NCBI GenBank assembly: GCA_947487055.1
Contig: CANKVN010000007.1
Coordinates: 1-43,327, forward strand
Length of the DNA: 43,327 nt
DNA from: Flavobacteriales bacterium
GTDB taxonomy: Bacteria > Bacteroidota > Bacteroidia > NS11-12g > UBA955
Direction: 5' to 3'
Shown piece after piece: positions 24,971 to 35,893 of this stretch. The position numbers and the translations under genes were made by a program. Position 1 is the first letter of the stretch; the number at the start of each line of letters is the position of its first letter. The notes under the pieces are model-generated. The model did no database searches. It was given only the letters and a program-made list of their open reading frames with translations, and was not told the DNA's origin.

Positions 24971-25522
24971 ATGACTGCTGTTGAAGAGAAGCACAAATGG
25001 TATGTTGTACGCGCCATCACCGGACAAGAAAAGAAGGTGAAGCACAACATCGAGGTGGAGCTGGAAAGAGCCCGCAAGCAGTCCTATGTGCCCGAAATTT
25101 TAATCCCTACAGAAAAGGTTTACCAAATTAAAAATGGTAAAAAAATAGCCAAAGAACGCAACGCTTTCCCAGGCTATATCCTTGTAAACGCCGATTTCTC
25201 TGATCCGGAAGTTATTCCGTTGATTAAAACAGTTTCCGGTGTTGTAGGTTTTCTGGGTAGTAAAGATACCCCGGTTGCTCTTCGACCAAGTGAATTGAGC
25301 CGCATTCTGGGAACCGCAGACGAATTAAGCGAATCTGCAGCAACATCAGAAGAACACTATATGGTGGGTGAAGCAGTTAAGGTAATCGATGGACCATTCA
25401 ATGACTTTGATGGTGTTATCGAGGAGATTAACGACGAGAAGAAAAAGCTTAAGGTGATGGTGAAGATCTTTGGTCGACGCACCCCACTAGAGCTAAACTA
25501 TAATCAAGTACAGAAATTGTAA
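24971..25522 (+). CDS. nusG: Transcription antitermination factor NusG
   Basis: 183 residues. The N-terminal NGN domain ([20 protein letters not shown] ... GYILVNADF) binds RNA polymerase. The C-terminal KOW domain (about 128-183, [24 protein letters not shown]) contacts S10 or Rho. The family motif FPGYILV is present. It couples transcription to translation and affects pausing. Located in the conserved secE-nusG-rplK order with 5 nt to rplK. Confidence 0.97.
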   Translation: MTAVEEKHKWYVVRAITGQEKKVKHNIEVELERARKQSYVPEILIPTEKVYQIKNGKKIAKERNAFPGYILVNADFSDPEVIPLIKTVSGVVGFLGSKDTPVALRPSELSRILGTADELSESAATSEEHYMVGEAVKVIDGPFNDFDGVIEEINDEKKKLKVMVKIFGRRTPLELNYNQVQKL

Positions 25523-25527
25523 CAGTA

Positions 25528-25965
25528 ATGGCAAAACAAATATCAGGCTTTGTAAAACTCCAAGTTAAAGGCGGTCAGGCCAATCCTGCCCCTCCCATTG
25601 GTCCGGCTCTCGGTTCCAAAGGGGTAAACATTATGGATTTTTGCAAGCAATTCAACGCGCGCACTCAAGAAAAAATGGGGAAGATTCTCCCTGTGGTTAT
25701 CACCGTTTATGCAGACAAATCTTTTGATTTTATTATCAAAACCCCTCCAGTTGCAGTTCAGTTGTTAGAAGCAACAAAACTTCAGCATGGATCTGCAGAA
25801 CCTAACCGTAAGAAAGTTGGTTCAGTAAACTGGGATCAAGTGAAAACCATTGCATCAGAAAAAATGCCCGACCTAAACTGCTTCACTGTAGAGTCAGCCA
25901 TGAAACTGGTTGCTGGTACTGCACGCAGCATGGGTATCACCATTTCCGGCGATGCGCCCTTCTAA
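25528..25965 (+). CDS. rplK: 50S ribosomal protein L11
   Basis: 145 residues. N-terminal domain with [36 protein letters not shown] and C-terminal rRNA-binding domain with [18 protein letters not shown]. It forms the GTPase-associated centre with 23S rRNA and is the site of thiopeptide action. Typical length. rplA follows after 22 nt. Confidence 0.98.
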   Translation: MAKQISGFVKLQVKGGQANPAPPIGPALGSKGVNIMDFCKQFNARTQEKMGKILPVVITVYADKSFDFIIKTPPVAVQLLEATKLQHGSAEPNRKKVGSVNWDQVKTIASEKMPDLNCFTVESAMKLVAGTARSMGITISGDAPF

Positions 25966-25987
25966 TCCTCATTAAAGAAGAAAAAAA

Positions 25988-26683
25988 ATGAAAGTTGGTA
26001 AAAAAAGAAAAGAAGCGTTAAGCATGTTTGACAACACCAAGTCATACAACCTCAAAGAGGCGTGCGAGATTTTGAAGAAAATTTCAAACACCAAATTTGA
26101 TTCCTCAGTAGATATTGATGTGCGCCTGGGAGTAGATCCAAGGCAGGCCAATCAAATGGTGCGTGGTGTTGCCTCTTTGCCTCATGGCTTGGGTAAAACC
26201 GTTCGCGTTTTGGTGTTGTGCACTCCTGATAAAGAGCAAGAAGCTAAAGATGCAGGTGCTGACCACGTAGGTTTGGACGATTATATCGAAAAAATCTCAG
26301 GCGGATGGACCGATATCGATATCATTATCGCTGTTCCAAGCGTTATGGCTAAATTGGGTCGTTTGGGTAAAGTATTGGGTCCTAGAAACCTGATGCCTAA
26401 TCCTAAGAGCGGTACCGTAACCATGGAAGTTGGAAAAGCAGTAACTGAAGTTAAAGCAGGTAAAATCGACTTTAAAGTTGATAAAACCGGAATCATCCAC
26501 ACTTCTGTAGGTAAGGTGTCTTTCGAAGCTGATAAGCTGAGCGAAAACGCACTGGAACTGGTGCAGGTTTTAAACAAACTGAAACCTTCTGCAGCAAAAG
26601 GAACGTACTTCAAGAGTATTTATATGAGCAGCACCATGAGCCCCGGAGTTGCCATTGATGTTAAATCTATTCCAGGACTCTGA
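25988..26683 (+). CDS. rplA: 50S ribosomal protein L1
   Basis: 231 residues. Signature segments are [39 protein letters not shown] and [21 protein letters not shown]. It forms the L1 stalk that moves E-site tRNA. In other bacteria L1 represses its own operon by binding the leader; no such site was identified here. It is 2 nt before rplJ. Confidence 0.98.
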   Translation: MKVGKKRKEALSMFDNTKSYNLKEACEILKKISNTKFDSSVDIDVRLGVDPRQANQMVRGVASLPHGLGKTVRVLVLCTPDKEQEAKDAGADHVGLDDYIEKISGGWTDIDIIIAVPSVMAKLGRLGKVLGPRNLMPNPKSGTVTMEVGKAVTEVKAGKIDFKVDKTGIIHTSVGKVSFEADKLSENALELVQVLNKLKPSAAKGTYFKSIYMSSTMSPGVAIDVKSIPGL

Positions 26684-26685
26684 TC

Positions 26686-27210
26686 ATGAACAAACAAGAA
26701 AAACATGAAGTAGTTGCCGAATTAACGGAAACCTTCAAAAACAATAATGTGGTTTATTTGGCTGATACCACCGGGTTGAGCGCCAATGCAACCAATGCTT
26801 TCCGCAGGATGTTATTCAACAGCGGTGTTAGCATGAGGATGGCCAAAAATACCTTGATCAACATCGCTATGGAAAATAGTGGTAAAGATTTCGGTGATTT
26901 GAAAAATGTGCTTTCAGGTACCACCTGTGTGATGGTTTCTGAAAACCTTAAGGCACCTGCAAAAGCCATCAAAACTTTCCGCGACAAAGCACAATTGCCT
27001 GTATTGAAAGGTGCTTGGTTGGACAACAACGTATTTGTTGGCGACGCCACCCTTGAAGATATCATCAACCTGAAATCTAAGGAAGAACTTATTGGTGATG
27101 TAATAGCAATGTTGCAAACACCTGCACGCAATGTTATCAGCGCACTGCAAAGCAATGCCGGCCACAAAATTGCTGGTTTGGTAAAAGCTGTATCTGAATC
27201 TAAATCGTAA
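26686..27210 (+). CDS. rplJ: 50S ribosomal protein L10
   Basis: 174 residues. N-terminal rRNA-binding domain (NKQEKHEVVAELTETFKNNN ... RRMLFNSGVSMRMAKNTL) and a C-terminal helix that anchors L7/L12 dimers (ARNVISALQSNAGHKIAGLVKAV). Forms the stalk base. It begins 2 nt after rplA, with no room for the long L10 leader known in Enterobacteria. Confidence 0.97.
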   Translation: MNKQEKHEVVAELTETFKNNNVVYLADTTGLSANATNAFRRMLFNSGVSMRMAKNTLINIAMENSGKDFGDLKNVLSGTTCVMVSENLKAPAKAIKTFRDKAQLPVLKGAWLDNNVFVGDATLEDIINLKSKEELIGDVIAMLQTPARNVISALQSNAGHKIAGLVKAVSESKS

Positions 27211-27242
27211 TTAATTAAAAAAACTCAAAAAACAATAAAACA

Positions 27243-27620
27243 ATGGTAGATCTGAAAGAATTCGCGAATCAGTTGGTAAATCTCACTGTAAAAGAGGTAA
27301 ATGAGCTTGCTCAAATCCTAAAAGAAGAGCACGGTATTGAGCCTGCAGCTGCTGCAGTAGCTATTGCTGCTCCTGCTGGAGGTGGCGCTGCTGCTGCTGC
27401 CGAGGAAAAGACCGAGTTTGACGTTATCCTCGCCAATGCAGGTCCTAATAAGTTGAATGTGGTTAAAATCGTTAAAGATTTGACCGGACTCGGCTTGAAA
27501 GAAGCAAAAGATCTAGTAGACGCCGCTCCTAAAGCTGTAAAAGAAAAGGTTTCTAAAGCAGAAGCCGAAGATCTTGCAGCTAAACTCAAAGAAGCAGGCG
27601 CTGAAGTTGAGGTCAAGTAA
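27243..27620 (+). CDS. rplL: 50S ribosomal protein L7/L12
   Basis: 125 residues. The N-terminal dimerisation domain ([23 protein letters not shown]) is followed by an Ala/Gly-rich hinge (about 37-58). The C-terminal factor-binding domain is [35 protein letters not shown] and on to the end. It recruits translational GTPases to the ribosome. The gap to rpoB holds an imperfect hairpin. Confidence 0.98.
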   Translation: MVDLKEFANQLVNLTVKEVNELAQILKEEHGIEPAAAAVAIAAPAGGGAAAAAEEKTEFDVILANAGPNKLNVVKIVKDLTGLGLKEAKDLVDAAPKAVKEKVSKAEAEDLAAKLKEAGAEVEVK

Positions 27621-27644
27621 TTTCCAACAAACCCAACCCCAAAC

Positions 27645-27669
27645 GGCCCCGGATTTCCGCGGGCCTTTT
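27645..27669 (+). other. Hairpin with short T-run between rplL and rpoB
   Basis: GGCCCCGG-ATTT-CCGCGGGCC (imperfect, one bulged C) is followed by TTTT. It resembles the partial attenuator known between rplL and rpoB in other bacteria, which lowers polymerase output relative to ribosomal proteins. The short T-run suggests partial read-through. Confidence 0.55.
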
Positions 27670-27719
27670 GGGCGTTTATTGAGTTAACCGTCCTTTGTCC
27701 TATCTAAAAAAACAAAAAA

Positions 27720-30700
27720 TTGAGCACTACACAAAATAATAGGGTCTCATTTGGCAAAGTAAAACATGCCATCGACTACCCCGATTTTCTCGATGTGCAG
27801 CTAGCGTCGTTCCAGGAATTTTTCCAGCTCGACACGCCTGCCGACAAACGCGAAGGTGAAGGCCTTTTCATGGTTTTCCGTGAAAACTTCCCCATCACAG
27901 ATACCAGAAACATATTTGTACTGGAGTTCCTCGACTATTTCGTGGATCCACCCCGTTATACCCTTCATGAGTGCATTGAGCGTGGTTTAACCTATGCTGT
28001 GCCTCTCAAAGCAAAATTGAAATTGAGTTGTAATGATCCCGAACATGAAGATTTTAAAACCATTGTTCAGGATGTTTACTTAGGAACAATTCCTTACATG
28101 ACCCCCAATGGCACTTTCATTATTAATGGTGCTGAACGTGTTATTGTAAGCCAGTTGCACCGTTCTCCCGGTGTTTTCTTTGGTCAAAGCATTCACTCCA
28201 ACGGAACCAAATTGTATTCTGCAAGGGTTATCCCTTTTAAAGGTTCCTGGATTGAGTTTGCAACCGATGTGAATGCAGTAATGTATGCCTACATCGATCG
28301 CAAAAAGAAATTCCCTGTTACCACCCTGCTTCGTGCCATTGGATTCGAGAGTGATAAAGACATTCTTGATATCTTTGGTTTGAGCGAAGAAGTAAAAGTT
28401 AGCAAAACCGGCCTCAAAAAAGTGATTGGCCGCAAACTGGCAGCAAGGGTGTTACGCACCTGGATTGAAGATTTCGTGGATGAAGATACCGGTGAGGTAG
28501 TTTCCATCGAGCGAAATGAAGTTATCCTTGAACGTGATACCGTTCTTGCAGATGAACATATTGACGTAATTGTTGAAGCCGGTGTTAAAACCATTATCCT
28601 CAACAGTGAAAATACTGGTGACATCGATTTTGATATCATCTACAATACCCTGCAAAAAGATACTTCGAACAACGGAAAAGAAGCGTTGGAAGTTATCTAC
28701 CGCCAGCTGCGGAATGCAGATCCACCCGATGAAGAAACAGCAAGGGGAATCATAGAGCGTTTGTTCTTCTCAGACAAGCGTTATGATTTGGGTGATGTAG
28801 GTCGTTACCGTATTAATCAGAAATTGGGTCTGAACACCGCCATGGATGTGAAGGTGTTGACCAAAGAAGACATTATCAGCATCATCAAATTCCTGATCCA
28901 TTTGTACAATGGACAAGAAGCATTGGATGATATTGACCACTTGAGCAACCGCCGTGTTAGAACCGTAGGTGAACAGCTCTATGCCCAGTTTGGCGTAGGT
29001 TTGGCACGTATGGCACGTACCATTCGTGAGAAGATGAATATTCGCGACAACGAAGTATTCACCCCTCAGGATTTGGTTAATGCCCGTACCTTGAGCAGCG
29101 TAATCAACTCTTTCTTCGGAACCAACCAGCTTTCTCAGTTCCTGGATCAAATAAATCCTTTGGCTGAGATTACCCACAAACGCCGTCTTTCGGCACTGGG
29201 ACCTGGTGGTTTGAGCAGAGAGCGTGCCGGTTTTGAGGTTCGTGACGTACACTATACCCACTATGGCCGTTTGTGTACCATCGAAACTCCTGAAGGACCA
29301 AATATTGGTTTGATTTCTTCCCTTTGTGTACATGCTAAAATTAACAGCATGGGCTTTATCGAAACCCCATATAGAAGGGTTTTGGAAGGTAAAATCGAAG
29401 AAGGAATTACTTACCTGAGTGCGGAAGAAGAAGATGGAAAAACCATTGCACAGGCGAATGCCGAAGTAGATGCCAAAGGCAACTTCAAAACTGCATTGGT
29501 GAAAAGCCGCAAGGAAGGTGACTTCCCGCTGGTAGATCCATCTAAACTTGATTATATGGATGTAGCGCCTAACCAGATTGTATCGATTGCTGCCTCACTT
29601 ATTCCATTCTTGGAACACGATGATGCCAACCGTGCACTGATGGGTTCAAACATGCAACGTCAGGCTGTTCCGTTGATTAAACCGGAAGCACCTATCGTTG
29701 GTACCGGTCTTGAAGAAAAAGTAGCCCGTGATAGCCGCTCTTTGGTTAATTCCGAAGGAAATGGTGTTGTGGAATATGTGGATGCACGTGAAATCAGAAT
29801 TCGCTATGAGCACAACTCTGATGATGATTTGGTAAGCTTTACCGGTAACACAAAAACCTACCATTTAACCAAATTCCGCCGTACCAACCAAAACTCTTGT
29901 ATCAACCTTCACCCAATTGTTAAAAAAGGTGAAAAGGTTACCAAAGGTCAGGTGCTTTGCGAAGGTTACGCTACACAAGGCGGTGAACTTGCATTGGGCC
30001 GAAACTTGAAAGTGGCTTTCATGCCATGGCAGGGTTACAACTTTGAGGATGCAATTGTAATTTCTGAGAAAGTTGTTAAAGACGACTGGTACACCACCGT
30101 ATACATCACCGAGTTTGAATTGGAAGTTCGCGACACCAAACGTGGTGAAGAAGAATTAACCAATGATATCCCTAACGTGAGCGATGAAATGACCCGTAAT
30201 CTTGATGAAAACGGACTGATTCGCATCGGTGCTGAGGTGAAAGAAGGCGATATCCTTATTGGTAAAATTACCCCAAAAGGAGAAACCGAACCTTCACCAG
30301 AAGAAAAGCTGCTTAGGGCAATATTTGGAGACAAGGCAGGCGATGTTAAAGATGCTTCATTGAAAGCGCCTCCCGGTACCGATGGTGTTGTTATCGAGAA
30401 AAAATTGTTCAGCAAGAGCAAAAAGGATAAATCCATCCGCGCCAGCGACAAAGGCCGTCTTCAGAAATTGGAAGATGACCACAAGCGCGAAATGACTGAC
30501 CTGAAAGATGAGCTGGTTAAAAAATTGTTCCAGATTGTGAACGGAAAAACCAGCCAAGGTGTTTTCAACATGTACAGCGAAGAGCTTATCGGTAAGGGTA
30601 CTAAGTTTACCCAAAAGAACCTGATGGGCATCGATTACAATAACGTAAACTACCACAGCTGGACAGCAGACGCAGAAAGAAACGAACTGATTGTAAGGTC

Positions 30701-31523
30701 TTTGACCAATTATATCAACGTTTACAACGAAAGGGTAACCAACTTCAAACGCGAGCATTATGCTATCAGCGTTGGAGATGAATTGCCTACCGGTATTCTT
30801 CAAATGGCGAAGGTTTATGTTGCCACGAAGCGTAAGCTTAAGGTTGGTGATAAAATGGCAGGTCGTCACGGAAACAAGGGTATTGTAGCCCGTATCGTTC
30901 GTGAAGAGGATATGCCGTTCCTGGACGATGGAACCCCTGTAGACATCGTGTTGAATCCTTTGGGTGTACCTTCACGTATGAACCTGGGTCAGATTTACGA
31001 GACCGTTTTGGGCTGGGCCGGTAAACAACTGGGCGTGAAGTTTGCTACACCTATCTTTGATGGTGCCAGCAATGCTGAAATCTCTGAATGGACCGACAAA
31101 GCAGGTATTCCGAACAATGGATTGGTTTATTTGAACGATGGCTTATCCGGCCACAAGTTCGATCAGCCGACAACTGTAGGGATCATATACATGCTTAAAC
31201 TGGGTCACATGGTGGATGATAAGATGCACGCACGTTCAATCGGACCATACAGCTTGATTACCCAACAGCCGTTGGGTGGTAAGGCACAGTTTGGTGGTCA
31301 GCGTTTTGGTGAGATGGAAGTTTGGGCACTTGAAGCATTCGGTGCAGCGAACATTCTTCGTGAAATCCTGACTGTGAAGTCGGATGACATTACCGGACGT
31401 GCCAAGGCTTACGAAGCCATCGTGAAAGGTGAAAACCTGAGTAGTATCGGAACACCGGAATCCTTTAACGTGTTGGTTCACGAATTGAGGGGTCTGGGTC
31501 TGGAAGTTTCATTTATAGAATAA
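27720..31523 (+). CDS. rpoB: DNA-directed RNA polymerase subunit beta
   Basis: 1267 residues starting at a TTG codon. An in-frame TAA at 27705 and the absence of ATG or GTG before the conserved [17 protein letters not shown] make TTG the only usual start. Motifs: [21 protein letters not shown], the rifampicin-site region [15 protein letters not shown] and [15 protein letters not shown] with D, H and S residues of the sensitive form, [45 protein letters not shown] and the end [12 protein letters not shown]. Shorter than E. coli RpoB, partly from smaller lineage-specific insertions. It is followed by rpoC after 21 nt. Confidence 0.98.
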   Translation: MSTTQNNRVSFGKVKHAIDYPDFLDVQLASFQEFFQLDTPADKREGEGLFMVFRENFPITDTRNIFVLEFLDYFVDPPRYTLHECIERGLTYAVPLKAKLKLSCNDPEHEDFKTIVQDVYLGTIPYMTPNGTFIINGAERVIVSQLHRSPGVFFGQSIHSNGTKLYSARVIPFKGSWIEFATDVNAVMYAYIDRKKKFPVTTLLRAIGFESDKDILDIFGLSEEVKVSKTGLKKVIGRKLAARVLRTWIEDFVDEDTGEVVSIERNEVILERDTVLADEHIDVIVEAGVKTIILNSENTGDIDFDIIYNTLQKDTSNNGKEALEVIYRQLRNADPPDEETARGIIERLFFSDKRYDLGDVGRYRINQKLGLNTAMDVKVLTKEDIISIIKFLIHLYNGQEALDDIDHLSNRRVRTVGEQLYAQFGVGLARMARTIREKMNIRDNEVFTPQDLVNARTLSSVINSFFGTNQLSQFLDQINPLAEITHKRRLSALGPGGLSRERAGFEVRDVHYTHYGRLCTIETPEGPNIGLISSLCVHAKINSMGFIETPYRRVLEGKIEEGITYLSAEEEDGKTIAQANAEVDAKGNFKTALVKSRKEGDFPLVDPSKLDYMDVAPNQIVSIAASLIPFLEHDDANRALMGSNMQRQAVPLIKPEAPIVGTGLEEKVARDSRSLVNSEGNGVVEYVDAREIRIRYEHNSDDDLVSFTGNTKTYHLTKFRRTNQNSCINLHPIVKKGEKVTKGQVLCEGYATQGGELALGRNLKVAFMPWQGYNFEDAIVISEKVVKDDWYTTVYITEFELEVRDTKRGEEELTNDIPNVSDEMTRNLDENGLIRIGAEVKEGDILIGKITPKGETEPSPEEKLLRAIFGDKAGDVKDASLKAPPGTDGVVIEKKLFSKSKKDKSIRASDKGRLQKLEDDHKREMTDLKDELVKKLFQIVNGKTSQGVFNMYSEELIGKGTKFTQKNLMGIDYNNVNYHSWTADAERNELIVRSLTNYINVYNERVTNFKREHYAISVGDELPTGILQMAKVYVATKRKLKVGDKMAGRHGNKGIVARIVREEDMPFLDDGTPVDIVLNPLGVPSRMNLGQIYETVLGWAGKQLGVKFATPIFDGASNAEISEWTDKAGIPNNGLVYLNDGLSGHKFDQPTTVGIIYMLKLGHMVDDKMHARSIGPYSLITQQPLGGKAQFGGQRFGEMEVWALEAFGAANILREILTVKSDDITGRAKAYEAIVKGENLSSIGTPESFNVLVHELRGLGLEVSFIE

Positions 31524-31544
31524 TTCTGAGCGCAAGTCAGTAAC

Positions 31545-34500
31545 ATGCAAACACAAAAGAAAATTCAAAAAATCGGAAGCAATTTCAGCAAGATTCGTAT
31601 CTCGCTTGCTTCCCCCGAAAACATATTGCGCCGTAGTTTTGGTGAGGTTACCAAACCTGAAACCATCAACTACCGCAGCTACAAGCCTGAAATGGGCGGT
31701 CTGTTCTGCGAACGTATTTTTGGTCCTATCAAGGATTACGAATGTCATTGCGGCAAATACAAGCGTATTCGTTACAAAGGCATTGTATGTGATCGTTGCG
31801 GTGTAGAAGTAACCGAAAAGAAAGTACGTCGTGAGCGCATGGGACACATCAACCTGGTGGTTCCTGTTGCCCACATCTGGTATTTCCGCTCATTGCCCAA
31901 TAAAATTGGCTACCTGTTGGGATTGCCTACCAAAAAGCTTGACATGGTTATTTACTACGAGCGTTATGTAGTAATTCAGCCAGGTTCTGCTTCCAATGCC
32001 AATTACCTGGATCTTTTGACAGAAGAAGAATACCTGGATATTCAGGACTCTCTGCCAAAAGAAAACCAAATGCTGGATGACAATGATCCAAACAAGTTCA
32101 TTGCCCGCATGGGAGCTGAGGCATTAAATGACCTTCTGAGCCGCATCAATCTGGACAAACTGAGTTACGATTTGCGTAACCAGGCTGCTACAGAAACCAG
32201 CCAACAGCGTAAGCAAGAGGCTTTGAAGCGCCTGAAAGTTATTGAAGGATTCCGCAGTGCACAGCGTACCGGCGAAAATCGTCCTGAATGGATGATCATG
32301 AAAATGTTGCCTGTTATTCCACCGGAATTGCGTCCTTTGGTGCCATTGGAAGGTGGTCGTTTTGCGACTTCGGATCTTAACGACTTATACCGTAGGGTTA
32401 TCATCAGGAACAACCGTCTTAAGCGTTTGATCGAAATCAAAGCGCCTGAAGTGATTTTGCGTAACGAAAAGCGCATGCTTCAGGAAGCGGTAGATTCTTT
32501 GCTGGATAACACCCGTAGGGCAAGTGCTGTGAAAAGCGAAGGTAACCGTCCTCTGAAATCTTTGAGCGACATGCTTAAAGGTAAACAAGGTCGTTTCCGT
32601 CAAAACTTGCTCGGTAAGCGTGTGGATTACTCCGGCCGTTCTGTAATTGTGGTTGGACCAACCCTTAAACTGAACGAGTGCGGATTGCAAGAACATGGCT
32701 GCCGAGTTGTTCAAACCGTTTATCATCCGCAAGCTTATTGTGAGCGCGGTATCGTTAAAACAGTTAAAACAGCCAAAAAAATAGTAGAGAAAAAAGATCC
32801 GGTAATCTGGGATATTCTTGAAAATATTTTGAAAGGACATCCTGTTTTGCTTAACCGTGCTCCTACGCTTCACAGGTTGGGTATTCAGGCATTTCAGCCA
32901 AAATTGGTAGAAGGTAAAGCCATTCAGTTGCATCCTTTGGTATGTACCGGTTTCAACGCTGACTTTGACGGTGACCAAATGGCTGTGCACGTTCCTTTAG
33001 GAAATGCCGCAGTTGCTGAAGCTCAAATGCTGATGCTTGCATCACACAACATTCTTAACCCTGCCAATGGCTCTCCGGTAACAGTACCATCTCAGGATAT
33101 GATCTTGGGTCTTTACTACATCACCAAAGAGCGTATTGGTACCAAAGAACATCCTGTAAAAGGGGAAGGGCTTGTTTTTTATGGAGCTGAAGAGGCTATC
33201 ATTGCTTACAATGAAGGCCGTGTTGAGCTGCATGCTAAAATTAAGTGCCGCTTAAGGGTTAAGGAAAACGATGAATTCATGTGGAAAGTGATTGAAACTA
33301 CCATGGGTAGGGTTCTATTCAATCAGGTAGTTCCTAAGGAATACGGCTACATCAATGAATTGCTGAAAAAGAAAAACCTGAGGGATATTATCTCTGGTAT
33401 GATTAGGGTTGCCGGTGTTGCGAAAGCTGCCAACTTCCTGGATGCAATCAAAGGACTTGGTTTCCACTTTGCATTCCGCGGTGGACTGAGCTTTAACATG
33501 AGTTATGTGAAAATTCCCGACGATAAAGATGAGTTGGTTAAAAAAGCATACGAAGAAGTACTGGAAATTCAATCCAATGCGGATATGGGTTTCATTACCA
33601 ACAATGAACGTTATAACCAGGTAATTGACTTGTGGACCCGTGTGAACAACCAGTTGTCTCGCGTGTTGATCAAGGAACTCAGCTCTGATGACCAAGGTTT
33701 CAATCCTATCTTTATGATGCTGGATTCAGGAGCACGTGGTTCTAACGAACAGATTCGTCAGTTGGGCGGTATGCGTGGTCTGATGGCTAAACCCCAGAAG
33801 AGCAGTGGTGGCGGAACCGGTGATACCATCGAAAACCCCATTATTTCAAACTTTAAAGAAGGTTTGAACGTCCTTGAATACTTTATCTCTACGCACGGTG
33901 CTCGTAAAGGTTTGGCGGATACAGCTTTGAAAACAGCTGATGCCGGTTACCTGACACGTCGTTTGCATGATGTAGCCCAGGATGTAGTAATCTCAATACA
34001 AGATTGCGGTACCCTTCGTGGTATTGCTATGTCTGCAATCGTCAATAACGATGAAGTAGCAGAAAGCTTAAATGAACGTATCCTTGGACGTTGCCTGGTA
34101 GATGATATTTACCACCCAACAACCGGAGAACTTATGGGTGTTGCAGGTCAGGAAGTGAACGAAAAACTTGCTGCCGCCATCGATGAAGCCGGAATTGAGG
34201 AAGTGGAAATTCGCAGCGTACTTACCTGCGAAACACGCAACAGCGTTTGTGCAAAATGTTATGGCCGCAACCTGGCCACAGGTCGTATGGTGCAAGCCGG
34301 CGAAGCTGTTGGTGTAATTGCAGCCCAATCTATCGGTGAACCCGGAACCCAGCTTACCCTGCGTACATTCCACACCGGTGGTGCTGCGATGAACATTGCT
34401 GCTGAAAATACCTTGGAGACCAAGTATGATGGTGTTATCAACTTCGATAGCATGCGTACAATCAACAAAGAGGTTATGGATGACGAATCCAACAGCAAAA

Positions 34501-35846
34501 AGAAGGTTGAGATTGTGTTGGGCAGAAGTGGTGAAATCCGCATTTTGGATCCAAGAAGCAATAACGTTATCACCAGCTATAACGTGCCTTACGGTGCTCA
34601 GTTGATGGTGAAAGAAGGCGCTACTGTTAAAAAAGGTGAAAAGCTTTGTACTTGGGATCCATTTAACACCCTGATTATTGCTGATATTGATGGTACCGTA
34701 GATTACGAAAACATCATTGAAGGCGTAAACATGCGTGAAGAAGGTGATGAACAAACCGGATTGAGTGAACTGGTGATTGTAGAAAGCAAAGACAAAACCA
34801 AGGTTCCTGTAATCATCGTTCAGGGCAAAGGTGATGTAACCAAGCATTTCAACATGCCTACCGGGTCTATTCTGGTAGCCAAAGAGAAATCTAAGGTTAA
34901 AGCCGGTGATATTTTGGCTAAAATTCCTCGCAGTGCTACAAGAACCCGCGACATTACCGGTGGTTTGCCACGTGTAACAGAATTATTTGAAGCACGTAAC
35001 CCTTCTAACCCAGCGGTGGTAAGTGAAATTGACGGTGTTGTCACCTATGGTATCAGCAAACGTGGTAATCAGGAGATTATTGTTACCAGCAAAGACGGTG
35101 AACAAAAGCACTATCAGGTAGCATTAAGTAAACACATCCTTGTTCACGACGGCGATTTCGTTCGTGCTGGTCAGCCATTGAGCGACGGTGCCATCACACC
35201 ACAGGATATTCTTCGCATCGAAGGCCCTGGTGCTGTTCAACGCTATGTGTTGAATGGTATTCAGGAAGTATACCGTTTACAAGGTGTTAAAATCAACGAT
35301 AAACACATTGAAACCATTGTTAGGCAGATGATGCAGAAAATGGAAGTAAATGATCCAGGTGATACCCGCTTCCTAGAGGGAGAACTGGTAGATCGTTGGG
35401 ATCTTCAGCTGGAAAACGACTGGATTTGGGACAAAAAGGTGGTAACCGATGCTGGTGAAAGCACCAACATGCACCCAGGACAGATTGTTAGCCTGAAAGA
35501 TTTGCGTCAGGAAAACAGCGCTCTTCGTCGTCAAGACAAAAAAGTGGTTGATTTCCGCGATGCGGTATCGGCAACCGCTCAGCCAATGCTGATGGGTATC
35601 ACCAAAGCATCTTTGGGAACCCAGAGCTTCATGAGTGCTGCGTCGTTCCAGGAAACCACCAAGGTTCTGAACGAAGCTGCTATTGCCGGTAAGGTAGATG
35701 AACTGAAAGGCTTGAAGGAAAATGTAATTGTAGGTCACCTGATACCTGCCGGAACGGGCATGCGTAGCTGGGACAATGTTATTACAGGATCTAAAGAAGA
35801 GTACGATCGTCTCCTTGCATCTAAAATGGAAGCCGAAGAGGCATAA
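31545..35846 (+). CDS. rpoC: DNA-directed RNA polymerase subunit beta-prime
   Basis: 1433 residues. Zinc site 1 is [20 protein letters not shown] near the N-terminus, then [16 protein letters not shown]. The catalytic Mg loop is [16 protein letters not shown] with three Asp. Zinc site 2 is [15 protein letters not shown]. The trigger-loop and bridge regions include [20 protein letters not shown] and [10 protein letters not shown], and the C-terminal part ends with [13 protein letters not shown]. All catalytic residues are present. It is the last gene of the superoperon and is followed by a strong hairpin terminator. Confidence 0.98.
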   Translation: MQTQKKIQKIGSNFSKIRISLASPENILRRSFGEVTKPETINYRSYKPEMGGLFCERIFGPIKDYECHCGKYKRIRYKGIVCDRCGVEVTEKKVRRERMGHINLVVPVAHIWYFRSLPNKIGYLLGLPTKKLDMVIYYERYVVIQPGSASNANYLDLLTEEEYLDIQDSLPKENQMLDDNDPNKFIARMGAEALNDLLSRINLDKLSYDLRNQAATETSQQRKQEALKRLKVIEGFRSAQRTGENRPEWMIMKMLPVIPPELRPLVPLEGGRFATSDLNDLYRRVIIRNNRLKRLIEIKAPEVILRNEKRMLQEAVDSLLDNTRRASAVKSEGNRPLKSLSDMLKGKQGRFRQNLLGKRVDYSGRSVIVVGPTLKLNECGLQEHGCRVVQTVYHPQAYCERGIVKTVKTAKKIVEKKDPVIWDILENILKGHPVLLNRAPTLHRLGIQAFQPKLVEGKAIQLHPLVCTGFNADFDGDQMAVHVPLGNAAVAEAQMLMLASHNILNPANGSPVTVPSQDMILGLYYITKERIGTKEHPVKGEGLVFYGAEEAIIAYNEGRVELHAKIKCRLRVKENDEFMWKVIETTMGRVLFNQVVPKEYGYINELLKKKNLRDIISGMIRVAGVAKAANFLDAIKGLGFHFAFRGGLSFNMSYVKIPDDKDELVKKAYEEVLEIQSNADMGFITNNERYNQVIDLWTRVNNQLSRVLIKELSSDDQGFNPIFMMLDSGARGSNEQIRQLGGMRGLMAKPQKSSGGGTGDTIENPIISNFKEGLNVLEYFISTHGARKGLADTALKTADAGYLTRRLHDVAQDVVISIQDCGTLRGIAMSAIVNNDEVAESLNERILGRCLVDDIYHPTTGELMGVAGQEVNEKLAAAIDEAGIEEVEIRSVLTCETRNSVCAKCYGRNLATGRMVQAGEAVGVIAAQSIGEPGTQLTLRTFHTGGAAMNIAAENTLETKYDGVINFDSMRTINKEVMDDESNSKKKVEIVLGRSGEIRILDPRSNNVITSYNVPYGAQLMVKEGATVKKGEKLCTWDPFNTLIIADIDGTVDYENIIEGVNMREEGDEQTGLSELVIVESKDKTKVPVIIVQGKGDVTKHFNMPTGSILVAKEKSKVKAGDILAKIPRSATRTRDITGGLPRVTELFEARNPSNPAVVSEIDGVVTYGISKRGNQEIIVTSKDGEQKHYQVALSKHILVHDGDFVRAGQPLSDGAITPQDILRIEGPGAVQRYVLNGIQEVYRLQGVKINDKHIETIVRQMMQKMEVNDPGDTRFLEGELVDRWDLQLENDWIWDKKVVTDAGESTNMHPGQIVSLKDLRQENSALRRQDKKVVDFRDAVSATAQPMLMGITKASLGTQSFMSAASFQETTKVLNEAAIAGKVDELKGLKENVIVGHLIPAGTGMRSWDNVITGSKEEYDRLLASKMEAEEA

Positions 35847-35864
35847 ACAACAAGATTCTATGAG

Positions 35865-35893
35865 AAAGCCGGTGGAAACACCGGCTTTTTTTT
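35865..35893 (+). terminator. Intrinsic terminator after rpoC
   Basis: AAAGCCGGTG-GAAA-CACCGGCTTT, a 10-bp perfect stem with a GNRA loop, then eight T. It starts 18 nt after the rpoC stop. The converging ABC exporter ends at 35892; on that strand the stem is followed by only TTTCTC, so it may work less well in that direction. Confidence 0.92.

Noticed and set aside
34068-34847. Long minus-strand ORF of 259 residues inside rpoC
   Set aside because: Shadow of rpoC in an opposite frame; no recognisable domain, and the plus-strand rpoC is fully conserved here.
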